From: an uncultured Lachnospiraceae bacterium
GTDB taxonomy: Bacteria > Bacillota > Clostridia > Lachnospirales > Lachnospiraceae
NCBI GenBank assembly: GCA_948441955.1
Contig: CAOJQZ010000001.1
Coordinates: 51,425-115,424 of the forward strand
Length of the DNA stretch: 64,000 bases
Direction: 5' to 3'
The notes under the pieces were generated by a model. That model did not search any database, was not told where the DNA came from, and saw nothing but the letters and a program-made list of their open reading frames with translations. Positions 1-7,694 of the stretch are shown here, piece after piece (position 1 is the first letter of the stretch; each line of letters begins with the position of its first letter). A program made the position numbers and the translations under genes.

Positions 1-319
1 CCTCCTTCTCCTCTCCATAGGATAGAATAAGCCCTGAGGCTGCACTCATTGAAACTTCCGGATGTGTAATATGCTGATATCCGTCTGTCATAAGCAGCAC
101 GCGTATATTTGGATTTTCCGCCTTTATTTTCTTCTCTTGTGCTTTTTCTTCCTTGTCTGGTTCGCTGCTCTTTTCTTTTGGCTGTATTTCACTGTTTTTT
201 TCTTTTTCAATACCCTCTCCGCTCCCCTTAAGGGCCGCCGTTAACCCGACAATTATAAATAAAACTGTCAAAATTGCCAGACCATAATATAAATGCTTTT
301 CCAATCTGTTTTTTTTCAA
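1..319 (-). CDS. spoIID: SpoIID/LytB domain protein, N-terminal part (runs off window)
   Basis: The window edge cuts the gene, so about 106 N-terminal residues are visible. A TTG start at 319 follows an AGGAG site by 10 bases. The product has a basic N-terminus (KKNRLEKHLYYG), one hydrophobic membrane segment at about residues 13-30, a Lys/Glu-rich linker, and then IRVLLMTDGYQHITHPEV, which resembles the beginning of a SpoIID/LytB domain. Known family role: a membrane-anchored lytic transglycosylase acting on peptidoglycan during forespore engulfment (with SpoIIP/SpoIIM). The catalytic region lies outside the window, so the exact subfamily (SpoIID itself or another LytB-type protein) is not settled. 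Confidence 0.62.
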   Translation of the reverse strand, partial: MKKNRLEKHLYYGLAILTVLFIIVGLTAALKGSGEGIEKEKNSEIQPKEKSSEPDKEEKAQEKKIKAENPNIRVLLMTDGYQHITHPEVSMSAASGLILSYGEEKE

Positions 320-344
320 AAATATGTACTCCTGACATTATATT

Positions 345-376
345 GAAAAAGACAGCCGATGCACGACTGTCTTTTA
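345..376 (-). terminator. Rho-independent terminator of the 6S RNA
   Basis: AAAAGACAG and CTGTCTTTTT form the stem on the minus strand, with a short loop and a run of five T. It lies upstream of the SpoIID ribosome site, so that gene needs readthrough or its own promoter. Confidence 0.65.
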
Positions 377-571
377 TCTTTTGTATAATACCCAAAATGC
401 CGGTTCCTGTATTTTGACTCCTAGCCGCAGCCAGGTGGGTGTCCGCATCCGCTTTTCTGTCTTCCTCTGCCTGAAACGGAAGGCCTGACATATTACGGAG
501 ATATAAGAGTCCCGTTTAAAGTTTTGTAGGTTCAAAATTACAAGAGTATCGAACATTCCAGGTTTTTACCT
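345..571 (-). ncRNA. ssrS: 6S RNA candidate (RNA polymerase regulator)
   Basis: No convincing ORF lies between spoIID and thrC on this strand. A consensus promoter is followed by about 225 nt ending in a hairpin with a T-run. The sequence contains blocks that I recognise from clostridial 6S RNAs, such as GAACCTACAAAA, ACGGGACTCTTATATCTCC and GCGGACACCCACCTGG. The two ends pair (GGGACTC with GAGTC; CAAAA with TTTTG), giving the closing-stem and central-bubble layout of 6S. Known role: 6S mimics an open promoter and binds the sigma-A holoenzyme in stationary phase. A short CAGGT/ACCTG hairpin sits at the predicted 5' end. The 5' end is estimated from the promoter; the 3' end is put at the terminator, and processing could shorten it. 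Confidence 0.7.
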
Positions 572-577
572 GCCGTT

Positions 578-606
578 ATTATAACCCATTTCCGAAGATT
601 TTACAA
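578..606 (-). promoter_or_regulatory. Sigma-A promoter of the 6S RNA
   Basis: On the minus strand a -35 TTGTAA (601-606) and a -10 TATAAT (578-583) are 17 bp apart. Predicted start is about 571. It lies just after the thrC stop, so the RNA is independently transcribed. Confidence 0.7.
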
Positions 607-659
607 TATCCGTTTCTAAAATATTTCTTATTACTTCAGCATTATATACCTGTAATTCC

Positions 660-2150
660 TTATATATCCAATTTCAATATTTTTTTTACTGTCTCTTCCA
701 TTCTATCCGCGTCACATTCTGTTTTGTGAATAACCTCGGCATTTAGAATATCCTTCACAGCCTGGGGCATTTCCACGCCTGAGATTTCCTCAAGCACTGG
801 AAGAAGCCTTAGCTCATCTTCCCCTGGCTCTTCTTTTATTGCCTCCATGACACTGTGCACAAATTTATAAGGACTGGCCGTGGATGCGACAACGCATTTT
901 TTCATATCACCGGTATTTTTTCTATACTCACTGCAGACATGCGCGGCTACCGCCGTATGTGTATCCATTACATAGCCCGTTCTTTTATACACCTCCCGGA
1001 TACTTTCCTTTGTCTGTTTCTCATCCGCATAGCCTGCTGCAAAATCAGAAAGCTTTTCATACATCTCCCTGGAGACTGTATATCTTCCGCTTTCTTTTAA
1101 TTCCTGCATGAATCTCCTCGTCTTTTGTGTATCTTCGCCTGTAATCAGATAAATAAGCCTTTCAAGATTACTGGAAATGAGAATATCCATAGACGGAGAG
1201 CTTGTAAGTACAAATTCCCTGTTTTTATCATAGGTTCCGCTGGTAAAAAAATCAAACAGTACTTTATTTTCATTGGACGCACATACAAGTCTGTCAATGG
1301 GCACGCCCATCTTTTTTGCATAATATGCAGCCAGGATATTTCCAAAATTTCCTGTAGGCACTACAACATTAATTTGTTCGCCATCCCGGATTTCTTCATA
1401 TTTTAAAAGCTTTGCATAAGCATATACATAGTATACAACCTGCGGAATAAGACGTCCGATATTGATAGAATTAGCGGATGAAAACTGATATCCTCCGGAC
1501 GCAAGCTTTTCCGCCAGTTCCCTGTTCTCAAACATTTCTTTCACACCGCTCTGGGCCTGATCAAAATTTCCATGAATCGCTGCAACATCTACATTACTTC
1601 CCTTTTGGGTCACCATCTGAAGTTCCTGGACTTTGCTCACACCGTTCTTCGGATAAAAAACAATAATCCTTGTTCCCTTCACATCTGCAAAGCCTGCCAT
1701 CGCTGCCTTTCCCGTATCTCCGGAGGTAGCTGTCAGTATCACAATCTCCTTGTCCGCCTGATTTTTCCTGGCTGCTGTAGTGAGAAGATGCGGAAGAACA
1801 GAAAGCGCCATATCCTTAAAGGCAATCGTCGCTCCATGAAACAGCTCCAGGTAATAAATATCTGCCGCCTTTACAAGGGGCGCTATCTCTTCCGTGTCAA
1901 ATTTACTGTCATACGCTCTGTCAATGCACTCCTTAAGCTCTTCCTCTGTAAAATCTGTAAGAAACTGCTTCATAACAGCATAAGCAGTCTCCTGATAGCT
2001 CTTCTCCTTAAGCTCTTCCATAGACACGTCCAGGGCCGGTATTCTTTCCGGCACAAACAGACCGCCTTCCGGAGCAAGCCCTTTAAGAATTGCCTGTGAT
2101 GCGGTTACCTTTACATCAGAGTTCCTTGTACTTGTGTAATGTAGATTCAT
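660..2150 (-). CDS. thrC: Threonine synthase
   Basis: The 496-residue product is a full-length PLP-dependent threonine synthase, converting O-phosphohomoserine to threonine in the cytoplasm. The N-terminal family signature is present (YTSTRN, then LAPEGGLFVPE). The PLP Schiff-base lysine is Lys112 in TIAFKDMAL, the phosphate-binding loop is TATSGDTGKAA near 140-150, and PTGNFGN lies at 265-271. The ATG at 2150 follows a GGAAGGTGG ribosome site. It is the last gene of leuC-leuD-thrC, only 14 bases after leuD. The other threonine genes (lysC, hom and an ApgM-like candidate kinase) are about 20 kb away in this window. Confidence 0.96.
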   Translation of the reverse strand: MNLHYTSTRNSDVKVTASQAILKGLAPEGGLFVPERIPALDVSMEELKEKSYQETAYAVMKQFLTDFTEEELKECIDRAYDSKFDTEEIAPLVKAADIYYLELFHGATIAFKDMALSVLPHLLTTAARKNQADKEIVILTATSGDTGKAAMAGFADVKGTRIIVFYPKNGVSKVQELQMVTQKGSNVDVAAIHGNFDQAQSGVKEMFENRELAEKLASGGYQFSSANSINIGRLIPQVVYYVYAYAKLLKYEEIRDGEQINVVVPTGNFGNILAAYYAKKMGVPIDRLVCASNENKVLFDFFTSGTYDKNREFVLTSSPSMDILISSNLERLIYLITGEDTQKTRRFMQELKESGRYTVSREMYEKLSDFAAGYADEKQTKESIREVYKRTGYVMDTHTAVAAHVCSEYRKNTGDMKKCVVASTASPYKFVHSVMEAIKEEPGEDELRLLPVLEEISGVEMPQAVKDILNAEVIHKTECDADRMEETVKKILKLDI

Positions 2151-2164
2151 CTTGCGCCACCTTC

Positions 2165-2659
2165 CTATGCTTCCTTTTTACTGTTGGTATATTTTACAAG
2201 ACCTCCCGCTTTTATAAGCTTCTGCATAAACTCCGGGAAGGGCTGCCCCTGAAATTCAGTTCCTTTTGTCTTATTATATATCTTACCATTATCAAAGTCC
2301 ACCTCTACCTCATCGCCGGCATCAATTCCCCGTGCCGCCTCCGGACATTCAATAATTGGTAGTCCAATGTTAATGGCATTTCTATAAAAAATTCTCGCAA
2401 ATGTCTCTGCAATTACACAGCTTACTCCTGCAGTCTTAAGACAAAGCGGCGCATGCTCTCTGGAAGAACCGCAGCCGAAATTTTTATTTGCTACAATCAA
2501 ATCTCCCTGCTTCACCTTTTTTACAAATTCCGGATCTATATCCACCATTGCGTGACTGGCAAGTTCCTGCGCATCAAAGGAATTCAGATACCTTGCCGGA
2601 ATAATAACATCCGTATCTACATTATCTCCATATTTAAAAACGTGCCCCAATGCTTTCAT
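2165..2659 (-). CDS. leuD: 3-isopropylmalate dehydratase small subunit
   Basis: The 164-residue product is the swivel-domain subunit of isopropylmalate isomerase, converting 2- to 3-isopropylmalate in leucine synthesis. It shows the family start [19 protein letters not shown], the [12 protein letters not shown] substrate-loop motif and [15 protein letters not shown]. The length is that of the short archaeal/clostridial LeuD type, matching the 424-residue LeuC partner. Its ATG overlaps the leuC stop in a TAATG arrangement, so translation is probably coupled. leuA and leuB are not in the window. Confidence 0.95.
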   Translation of the reverse strand: MKALGHVFKYGDNVDTDVIIPARYLNSFDAQELASHAMVDIDPEFVKKVKQGDLIVANKNFGCGSSREHAPLCLKTAGVSCVIAETFARIFYRNAINIGLPIIECPEAARGIDAGDEVEVDFDNGKIYNKTKGTEFQGQPFPEFMQKLIKAGGLVKYTNSKKEA

Positions 2660-3933
2660 TATCTGTCACCTACTTTCTCAGGATTTGCAATACAGCCTGC
2701 AATGGCGCTTGCCGCTGCCACCTCGGGAGAAGCGAGATAAATAAGTGAATCCACATGTCCCATTCTTCCCACAAAGTTACGGTTTGTTGTAGATACACAT
2801 CTTTCTCCTGCCGCCATAACGCCCATGTGGCCTCCCATACAGGGGCCGCAGCTTGGTGTATTTACCGCACATCCTGCGTCAACAAATATATCAAGAAGTC
2901 CTTCTTTTATACATTGCTTGTAAATCTTCTGTGTCGCCGGTATGACCATGACCCTCACGTCCGGATGAACGGAACGCCCTTTTAAAATCGCCGCCGCCCT
3001 TCTCATATCCTCCATACGGCCGTTGGTACAGGAGCCGATAACCACCTGTTGAATCTTAACAGGATCCATTGCCTCAATCTCATCAATCGTCTTTGCGTTC
3101 CCTGGAAGGTGGGGAAATGCAACCGTCGGCCGTACCTTGGACAAATCAATCTCAACCACCTCATCATATACGGCGTCTGCATCCGCATCATATATCTGAT
3201 AGCTTTTCTTCGTATGTTCTCTCAGATATTTTTCTGCCTTATCATCTACCGGAAAGATTCCATTTTTCGCACCCGCTTCGATGGCCATATTTGCCATTGT
3301 AAAACGATCATCCATAGACAGCCCGCTGAGCCCTTCACCTGTAAATTCCATGGATTTATACAGCGCTCCGTCCACACCGATTTTTCCGATAATATGAATA
3401 ATAATATCCTTTCCGCTCACATATGGTCCCGGTTTCCCTGACAGTACAAATTTTATTGCTCCCGGCACCTTAAACCATAGTTCTCCGGTAGCCATTCCCG
3501 TTGCAATATCTGTTGTACCGACCCCCGTGGAAAACGCTCCTAACGCTCCGTATGTACAGGTGTGGGAATCTGCACCGATTATACACTCGCCTGCCGCAAC
3601 CACTCCCGCCTCCGGCAGAATCGCATGCTCTACACCGGACTTACCCTGTTCAAAATACCATGTAAGCCCCTGCTCCCTTGCAAATTCACGGATAGCCTTT
3701 GAATTCTCCGCGGATTTAATATCTTTGTTAGGCGTAAAATGATCCGGCACCAGCACCACCTTGTCTTTATCATACACATTTTCTGCCATCTGGCGGAAAA
3801 TCGGCAGAGCCATCGGCCCGGTGATATCATTTGCCATAACCACGTCTAATTTCGCTTCTATCAACTGCCCTGCCTCTACGCAGTCCAGTCCGGCATGTGC
3901 GGCTAATATTTTCTGCGTCATCGTCATTCCCAT
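2659..3933 (-). CDS. leuC: 3-isopropylmalate dehydratase large subunit
   Basis: The 424-residue aconitase-superfamily product is the [4Fe-4S] catalytic subunit of isopropylmalate isomerase, working with LeuD. Iron-sulfur cysteines are visible as Cys302 in [11 protein letters not shown] and Cys362/Cys365 in [22 protein letters not shown] is also conserved. The ATG at 3933 lies 9 bases after AGGAGG. An in-frame TTG at 3942 directly abuts that site and was rejected as start. The gene begins only about 20 bases after the stop of a large cell-wall protein gene, with no terminator between them, so the amino-acid genes may be read through from it or use a promoter inside it. Confidence 0.95.
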   Translation of the reverse strand: MGMTMTQKILAAHAGLDCVEAGQLIEAKLDVVMANDITGPMALPIFRQMAENVYDKDKVVLVPDHFTPNKDIKSAENSKAIREFAREQGLTWYFEQGKSGVEHAILPEAGVVAAGECIIGADSHTCTYGALGAFSTGVGTTDIATGMATGELWFKVPGAIKFVLSGKPGPYVSGKDIIIHIIGKIGVDGALYKSMEFTGEGLSGLSMDDRFTMANMAIEAGAKNGIFPVDDKAEKYLREHTKKSYQIYDADADAVYDEVVEIDLSKVRPTVAFPHLPGNAKTIDEIEAMDPVKIQQVVIGSCTNGRMEDMRRAAAILKGRSVHPDVRVMVIPATQKIYKQCIKEGLLDIFVDAGCAVNTPSCGPCMGGHMGVMAAGERCVSTTNRNFVGRMGHVDSLIYLASPEVAAASAIAGCIANPEKVGDR

Positions 3934-3954
3934 CTGCGACAACCTCCTGTTCTT

Positions 3955-6264
3955 CTATTTTGTCTTTCGCATTATTGTAACACAACCAAATACGGCTATG
4001 CAAGAAAGAACCAGCAACAGGATAAAAACAGACAAGATCCGTGCGTTTCTATCTCCTGTTTTCGGAGCTGCTTTCACCTCTGTCCCGGGTTTCTCTTTTT
4101 CCTCTACAGCTACAGTCTGAAACTTATTGTTAATGTCCTTATGCTCTGCAGCCATCTCCGGCTCTCCCGGCTTCGTCACATCATACAATTCCTCAAAAAT
4201 TACTACATCCGCTCCTTCAAGTCCGGCAGTCGGAAATGTGAATTCGATCTCAACCTGCTGCTTCGTATCCTCTGCCACAAATTCAACCTCGTTTTCCACT
4301 CGTTTTCCCTCTATAATAAGCTCCTCATTCTCTGCCTTCAGCATCTCGAAGCCATACAGCCTGTATTTTTTTCCCACCTCAAGTCCGTCAATAGACACCG
4401 CGTCTATAATCGTAACTTCTCCGTCCGCCGGAACTGTCTTGGAACCGTCTGATTTATTTGAAGCTGTCGTATGAATGGAGATTTCCCTTTCTTCTGGTTC
4501 TTCCTGTTCTTCTGGCTCCTCTGGTATATCCGGCGCCTCGTCTACCAGTGTTCCCAGATCTATCACCTTCTTTTCCCGGTATACGGATACCTGGAAAGGC
4601 GGAATCAGCAGATAGCCTGCATTTGCTTCGCATGGAAGCTCTGTAATCTGATATACGTCATATGGAAGCGCTCCCTTTGTATCGTCCGCATCGGATGTTC
4701 CAAACCATATCCCGTCCCTGCTTGTTATTCCGGCATTCGTATTTTGTGTATGTGGGTTCCAGTCAGAAGCCGTACTGAACTGTCCGTTTTCATCCGTAAT
4801 TACAACATGACTTTCCCCTGTCGTTATGCTTGTAATCTCAAACGGAACGCCTGAAAGCCTTTTATGCGCATCTCCTGCCACCTTTATCCCTTCCAGATCT
4901 CCGCGGATGACTCTATCTTCCATAGCGTATCTGTTCCCTCCGGCAAGCGTCCCGGCATTGCCTTTTTTCTCTACAACCGACACATATTTTCCAGTAATTT
5001 TTCTGCCGTCGGCCCCGGTTAAATAAGAATCTTTTAAAAGATAGCCCTCCGGCGCTTTTGTTTCCTCAATGGAGTATGTTCCCAGGGGCAGCACGGCGTT
5101 TCCTTTTTCATCCAGATAAAAGTCTTCGCAGCCGTCGCCTTTATACGCTTCTTGAAGCTCTGCTTTGTACAGCAGTTTTCCCTCTTCCCTGCATTCCTTT
5201 GTTATTAGCACCCATGTACGCTTCGGCGTGCCTTCCGCTTTTCCTGATAGATTATCGTAATATTTAATTGTAAATTCTGCACCGGAAAGAGCTGCTCTTC
5301 CCTGTGGAAGTCCCTTTGTGTCCTGATCTATTTTCATAATAGAAAGACCTGCTGCATCATACCCCGGGACTTCGGCAACCTTAAGAACTGCTGTCTCCTT
5401 TGCAGATACAGTAATCGTATAAGTTTTCGGATCCGCCACATATCCGCTGGGAGCAGTGAGCTCTTTCACATAATAGGTCCCTGCTTTAAGCTCCAGTGTA
5501 TTACTGTTTCCTGATTCATCTGTTACAAGCACTCCGACCTGTGCTGCCAGACTGCTGTCGGAATAGATTCCATACTGTGCTCCCTCTAGAGAATAACAGC
5601 CATTTCCATCCGTAACAGCCGTATTTGCGGAACTCTTTACAAGTTTAACAAAGCCTCTGTCCTCCACACCCCGAAATATAACATACGAAGCATAGCTCTT
5701 TCCATGTCCGCCTTCTACCTCCCACATTTTATCGAAGCGGCAGTGTATTGTCCCTGTACCCTCACACCAGCTGGAATACGCCGGATGAAACCAGTAAGCG
5801 CCTGCTCCTTCTCCCCATGCGTGATAGATACTGTAATCCTCTCCTACAATTCCTGTATGGATATCTACGCCCGAAGAATTAAAAAATATCACAACATCTC
5901 CTGCTTTAATCAGCCCTGCCGTAAAATCTCTGTTAAACTCTTCCGCGGAAGCTCCTTCTGCAATCTGTAATCCATGACTTTGTCCATAGCTTAAAATATC
6001 ACCTGTATTCCGGCCCATATCTACGCCCAGCTGCCGTCCGACCCAGGTCACATAGCCGGAACAATCCCATCCGTCAGGCGTTGTCCCTCCCCAGACATAG
6101 GGAACGCTGAGTCCGGACCTTGCAGCGGCTATTACTTCATCTGACGTTCTGCCCTCAAATAAAACAACGGCATCTGAAGCCTCTGCAGAAACTATCCCGG
6201 TATGATACAAAAATACAAGCGCCAGGATTACGGCAGCAAAAAACAACATACCTCTCCTTACCAT
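3955..6264 (-). CDS. Sortase-anchored NlpC/P60 and SpaA-domain wall protein
   Basis: The 769-residue product is a modular surface protein. A signal peptide covers about 1-27. An NlpC/P60 peptidoglycan endopeptidase domain follows (about 40-180) with candidate catalytic Cys68 (WDCSGYV) and His136 (DIHTGIV). Three SpaA/Cna-B type prealbumin-like domains then follow (about 207-300, 307-420, 445-565), with isopeptide-type boxes such as YYVKELTAPSGY and YSIEETKAPEGY. Next is a domain at about 585-700 resembling the T-Q ester (VaFE) repeat. A proline/glutamate linker precedes the second half. The C-terminus has a sorting signal, APKTGD near 733, a hydrophobic segment and the basic tail MRKTK. Role (inferred): wall-anchored cell-wall remodelling or adhesion protein. 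The anchoring motif is not canonical LPXTG. Confidence 0.85.
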   Translation of the reverse strand: MVRRGMLFFAAVILALVFLYHTGIVSAEASDAVVLFEGRTSDEVIAAARSGLSVPYVWGGTTPDGWDCSGYVTWVGRQLGVDMGRNTGDILSYGQSHGLQIAEGASAEEFNRDFTAGLIKAGDVVIFFNSSGVDIHTGIVGEDYSIYHAWGEGAGAYWFHPAYSSWCEGTGTIHCRFDKMWEVEGGHGKSYASYVIFRGVEDRGFVKLVKSSANTAVTDGNGCYSLEGAQYGIYSDSSLAAQVGVLVTDESGNSNTLELKAGTYYVKELTAPSGYVADPKTYTITVSAKETAVLKVAEVPGYDAAGLSIMKIDQDTKGLPQGRAALSGAEFTIKYYDNLSGKAEGTPKRTWVLITKECREEGKLLYKAELQEAYKGDGCEDFYLDEKGNAVLPLGTYSIEETKAPEGYLLKDSYLTGADGRKITGKYVSVVEKKGNAGTLAGGNRYAMEDRVIRGDLEGIKVAGDAHKRLSGVPFEITSITTGESHVVITDENGQFSTASDWNPHTQNTNAGITSRDGIWFGTSDADDTKGALPYDVYQITELPCEANAGYLLIPPFQVSVYREKKVIDLGTLVDEAPDIPEEPEEQEEPEEREISIHTTASNKSDGSKTVPADGEVTIIDAVSIDGLEVGKKYRLYGFEMLKAENEELIIEGKRVENEVEFVAEDTKQQVEIEFTFPTAGLEGADVVIFEELYDVTKPGEPEMAAEHKDINNKFQTVAVEEKEKPGTEVKAAPKTGDRNARILSVFILLLVLSCIAVFGCVTIMRKTK

Positions 6265-6431
6265 ATTTCATTCTCCTTTTTTACTCAATTATCAATAGTT
6301 ACAGTCCGTTTCTACCCTCCTCTCTGTATGAGTATCTCGTTTTTGAAAATCCGGGAAGAATCTTTTCCCTGTTGGGGGATACCCCATGAACTTTGTTATA
6401 GAAACATAGAATTTCTTAGACGAGTGCTATT

Positions 6432-6460
6432 ATCATAAATATTTTTTCTATATTTGTCAA
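6432..6460 (-). promoter_or_regulatory. Sigma-A promoter of the NlpC/SpaA gene
   Basis: A perfect -35 TTGACA (6455-6460) and -10 TATGAT (6432-6437) are separated by 17 bp. The implied 5' leader is about 160 nt and contains GGGGTATCCCC and GGGAA/TTCCC hairpins. No riboswitch family was recognised in it. Confidence 0.75.
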
Positions 6461-6498
6461 CATTTTCCGCACCTAAATATTGCACAAAAAACAATTGA

Positions 6499-6523
6499 AA
6501 AAGACCGATTCTAGAACCGGTCT
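6499..6523 (-). terminator. Terminator containing the stop codon of the CmpB-like gene
   Basis: On the minus strand AGACCGGTT and AATCGGTCT pair around the TAG stop and are followed by TTTTTC. The terminator stem therefore uses the last coding bases. Confidence 0.65.
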
Positions 6524-7335
6524 CTCAGCTTTATCTTTAATTCCTCTAATATTTCTTTATGATGCCTGGATTCCATTTTCGGAAAAGCGCTGACAAGACG
6601 CCTGACTATTCTGCCCCTCTGTCCGGCAAGTTCTTCATATCGTTTCTTAAGCTCTTCTCCGTATTCCTCCAGTCTCTCTCTCGGCTCCTCTATTCTCTCC
6701 TCCAGCCGTTTCTTTCCTTCCTCCTTGATTTCCATGGTCTCCATTACATTCTCATAAATCGTTTCTCCCAGCTTGTCTGAAAGCTCTCTAAGCTCTCCAG
6801 CAATCTTATCCATCGCTTCCAGCTGTCTGTTAAACTTCAGAATACTTGAGGAGGTAACATACAAATCAGCAAATAAAACTACTGCCAAAGGAATAAGCAG
6901 CACGATTCCCAGCATAAACGGTATTACAGACAGGGCTTCGTGTATAATTGGATGAATCACTCTGACAATAATAACACATGCCGCTCCCCACACAAGAGAA
7001 AATATAAGGCACACATATCCCCCAATATTTAATGGCTGACCGGTATAGTCCCACCATTTATGATGGAAGATTCTGTCCATGAAATAGCCTGTAAGCCCCT
7101 CTAAGACTGTCACAAGAACAGTGGATGCAATATAAAGAACCGGAAGGTTCCCTGAAAGCGGCGTCAAAAACCAGAGCACTGCGCTGACACCCACACCATA
7201 GATGGGACATATAGGACCATTTAAAAACCCTCTGTTTACAAATGCTTTTTCCTTAACTGCTGCAAATGCAACCTCCGTACACCATCCCAAAAGACCATAT
7301 GTAAAAAAATATAAAGCCAAATAATAAATCTGCAT
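6511..7335 (-). CDS. CmpB-like putative ABC-type membrane protein
   Basis: The 274-residue product has about five hydrophobic segments in residues 1-155, with the family-like stretches YGLLGWCTEV, NRGFLNGPICPIYG and WWDYTGQPLNIGGYVC. These match the putative ABC-transporter type IV (CmpB) family, whose function is not established. The C-terminal ~100 residues are charged and predicted to form a coiled coil (repeats of EERIEEPRERLEEYGEELKK type). A strong divergent promoter serves the gene, overlapping the feoAB promoter region. The stop codon lies inside a terminator hairpin. No ATPase partner is adjacent, so transport is unproven. Confidence 0.7.
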   Translation of the reverse strand: MQIYYLALYFFTYGLLGWCTEVAFAAVKEKAFVNRGFLNGPICPIYGVGVSAVLWFLTPLSGNLPVLYIASTVLVTVLEGLTGYFMDRIFHHKWWDYTGQPLNIGGYVCLIFSLVWGAACVIIVRVIHPIIHEALSVIPFMLGIVLLIPLAVVLFADLYVTSSSILKFNRQLEAMDKIAGELRELSDKLGETIYENVMETMEIKEEGKKRLEERIEEPRERLEEYGEELKKRYEELAGQRGRIVRRLVSAFPKMESRHHKEILEELKIKLRDRF

Positions 7336-7367
7336 GTCTCCGTCCCTATTCCCTTTCCTTTAAATGG

Positions 7368-7396
7368 ATTATACTTCACATTGCTTATTTCGTCAA
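7368..7396 (-). promoter_or_regulatory. Promoter of the CmpB-like gene
   Basis: TTGACG (7391-7396) and TATAAT (7368-7373) with a 17-bp spacer on the minus strand. Its -35 region lies between the feoA -35 and -10, so two RNA polymerases could not bind together. Confidence 0.7.
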
Positions 7397-7409
7397 ATAG
7401 TGCTATAGT
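7381..7409 (+). promoter_or_regulatory. Promoter of feoAB
   Basis: TTGCTT (7381-7386) and TATAGT (7404-7409) with a 17-bp spacer. Predicted start is near 7416, directly upstream of a Fur-like palindrome. Confidence 0.6.
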
Positions 7410-7427
7410 AATTCATAGAACCAGCTA

Positions 7428-7442
7428 ATAATTAATAATTAT
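7428..7442. promoter_or_regulatory. Fur-like operator (7-1-7 palindrome) before feoA
   Basis: ATAATTA-A-TAATTAT is a perfect 7-1-7 inverted repeat, the geometry of Fur boxes (TGATAAT-N-ATTATCA type). It lies about 12-26 bp after the predicted feo transcription start, a repressing position. Regulation by ferrous iron through a Fur-family repressor is inferred; the site is AT-rich, so chance is possible. Confidence 0.55.
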
Positions 7443-7466
7443 CAAAATCAAAAAGGAGTCTTTCCT

Positions 7467-7694
7467 ATGACATTAAAACAAGGAAAAAATAAAGAAACCT
7501 ACCGAGTACTGTCGATTGATACCGAGCTGCACCTGGAACGCCGTCTGGAAGCTCTGGGTCTTACAACAGGCACCAGAATCACTATACTAAATAATGATAA
7601 AAAAGGCGCTCTTACCGTAAAATTCCGCGGCACTCGTTTTGCGCTGGGCAGGCAGATTGCAGAGCATATTGAGGTGAAGGAGGAAAGTATATAA
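7467..7694 (+). CDS. feoA: FeoA, ferrous iron transport accessory protein
   Basis: The 75-residue SH3-like product has the FeoA pattern: a leading RVLSIDTELHLERRLEALGL, then GTRITILNNDKKGALTVKFRGTRFALGRQIAEHIEV. Known role: a small cytoplasmic protein that binds or stimulates the FeoB ferrous-iron transporter. The ATG follows AAAAGGAG. The stop overlaps the feoB start as TAATG, so the two are translationally coupled. Confidence 0.93.
   Translation: MTLKQGKNKETYRVLSIDTELHLERRLEALGLTTGTRITILNNDKKGALTVKFRGTRFALGRQIAEHIEVKEESI

Noticed and set aside
374..556. Small minus-strand frames between spoIID and thrC
   Set aside because: The region fits a structured RNA with promoter and terminator better than a protein.
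6265..6425. Riboswitch in the long leader of the NlpC/SpaA gene
   Set aside because: Only two simple hairpins are visible; no c-di-GMP, c-di-AMP or other known aptamer core could be matched.
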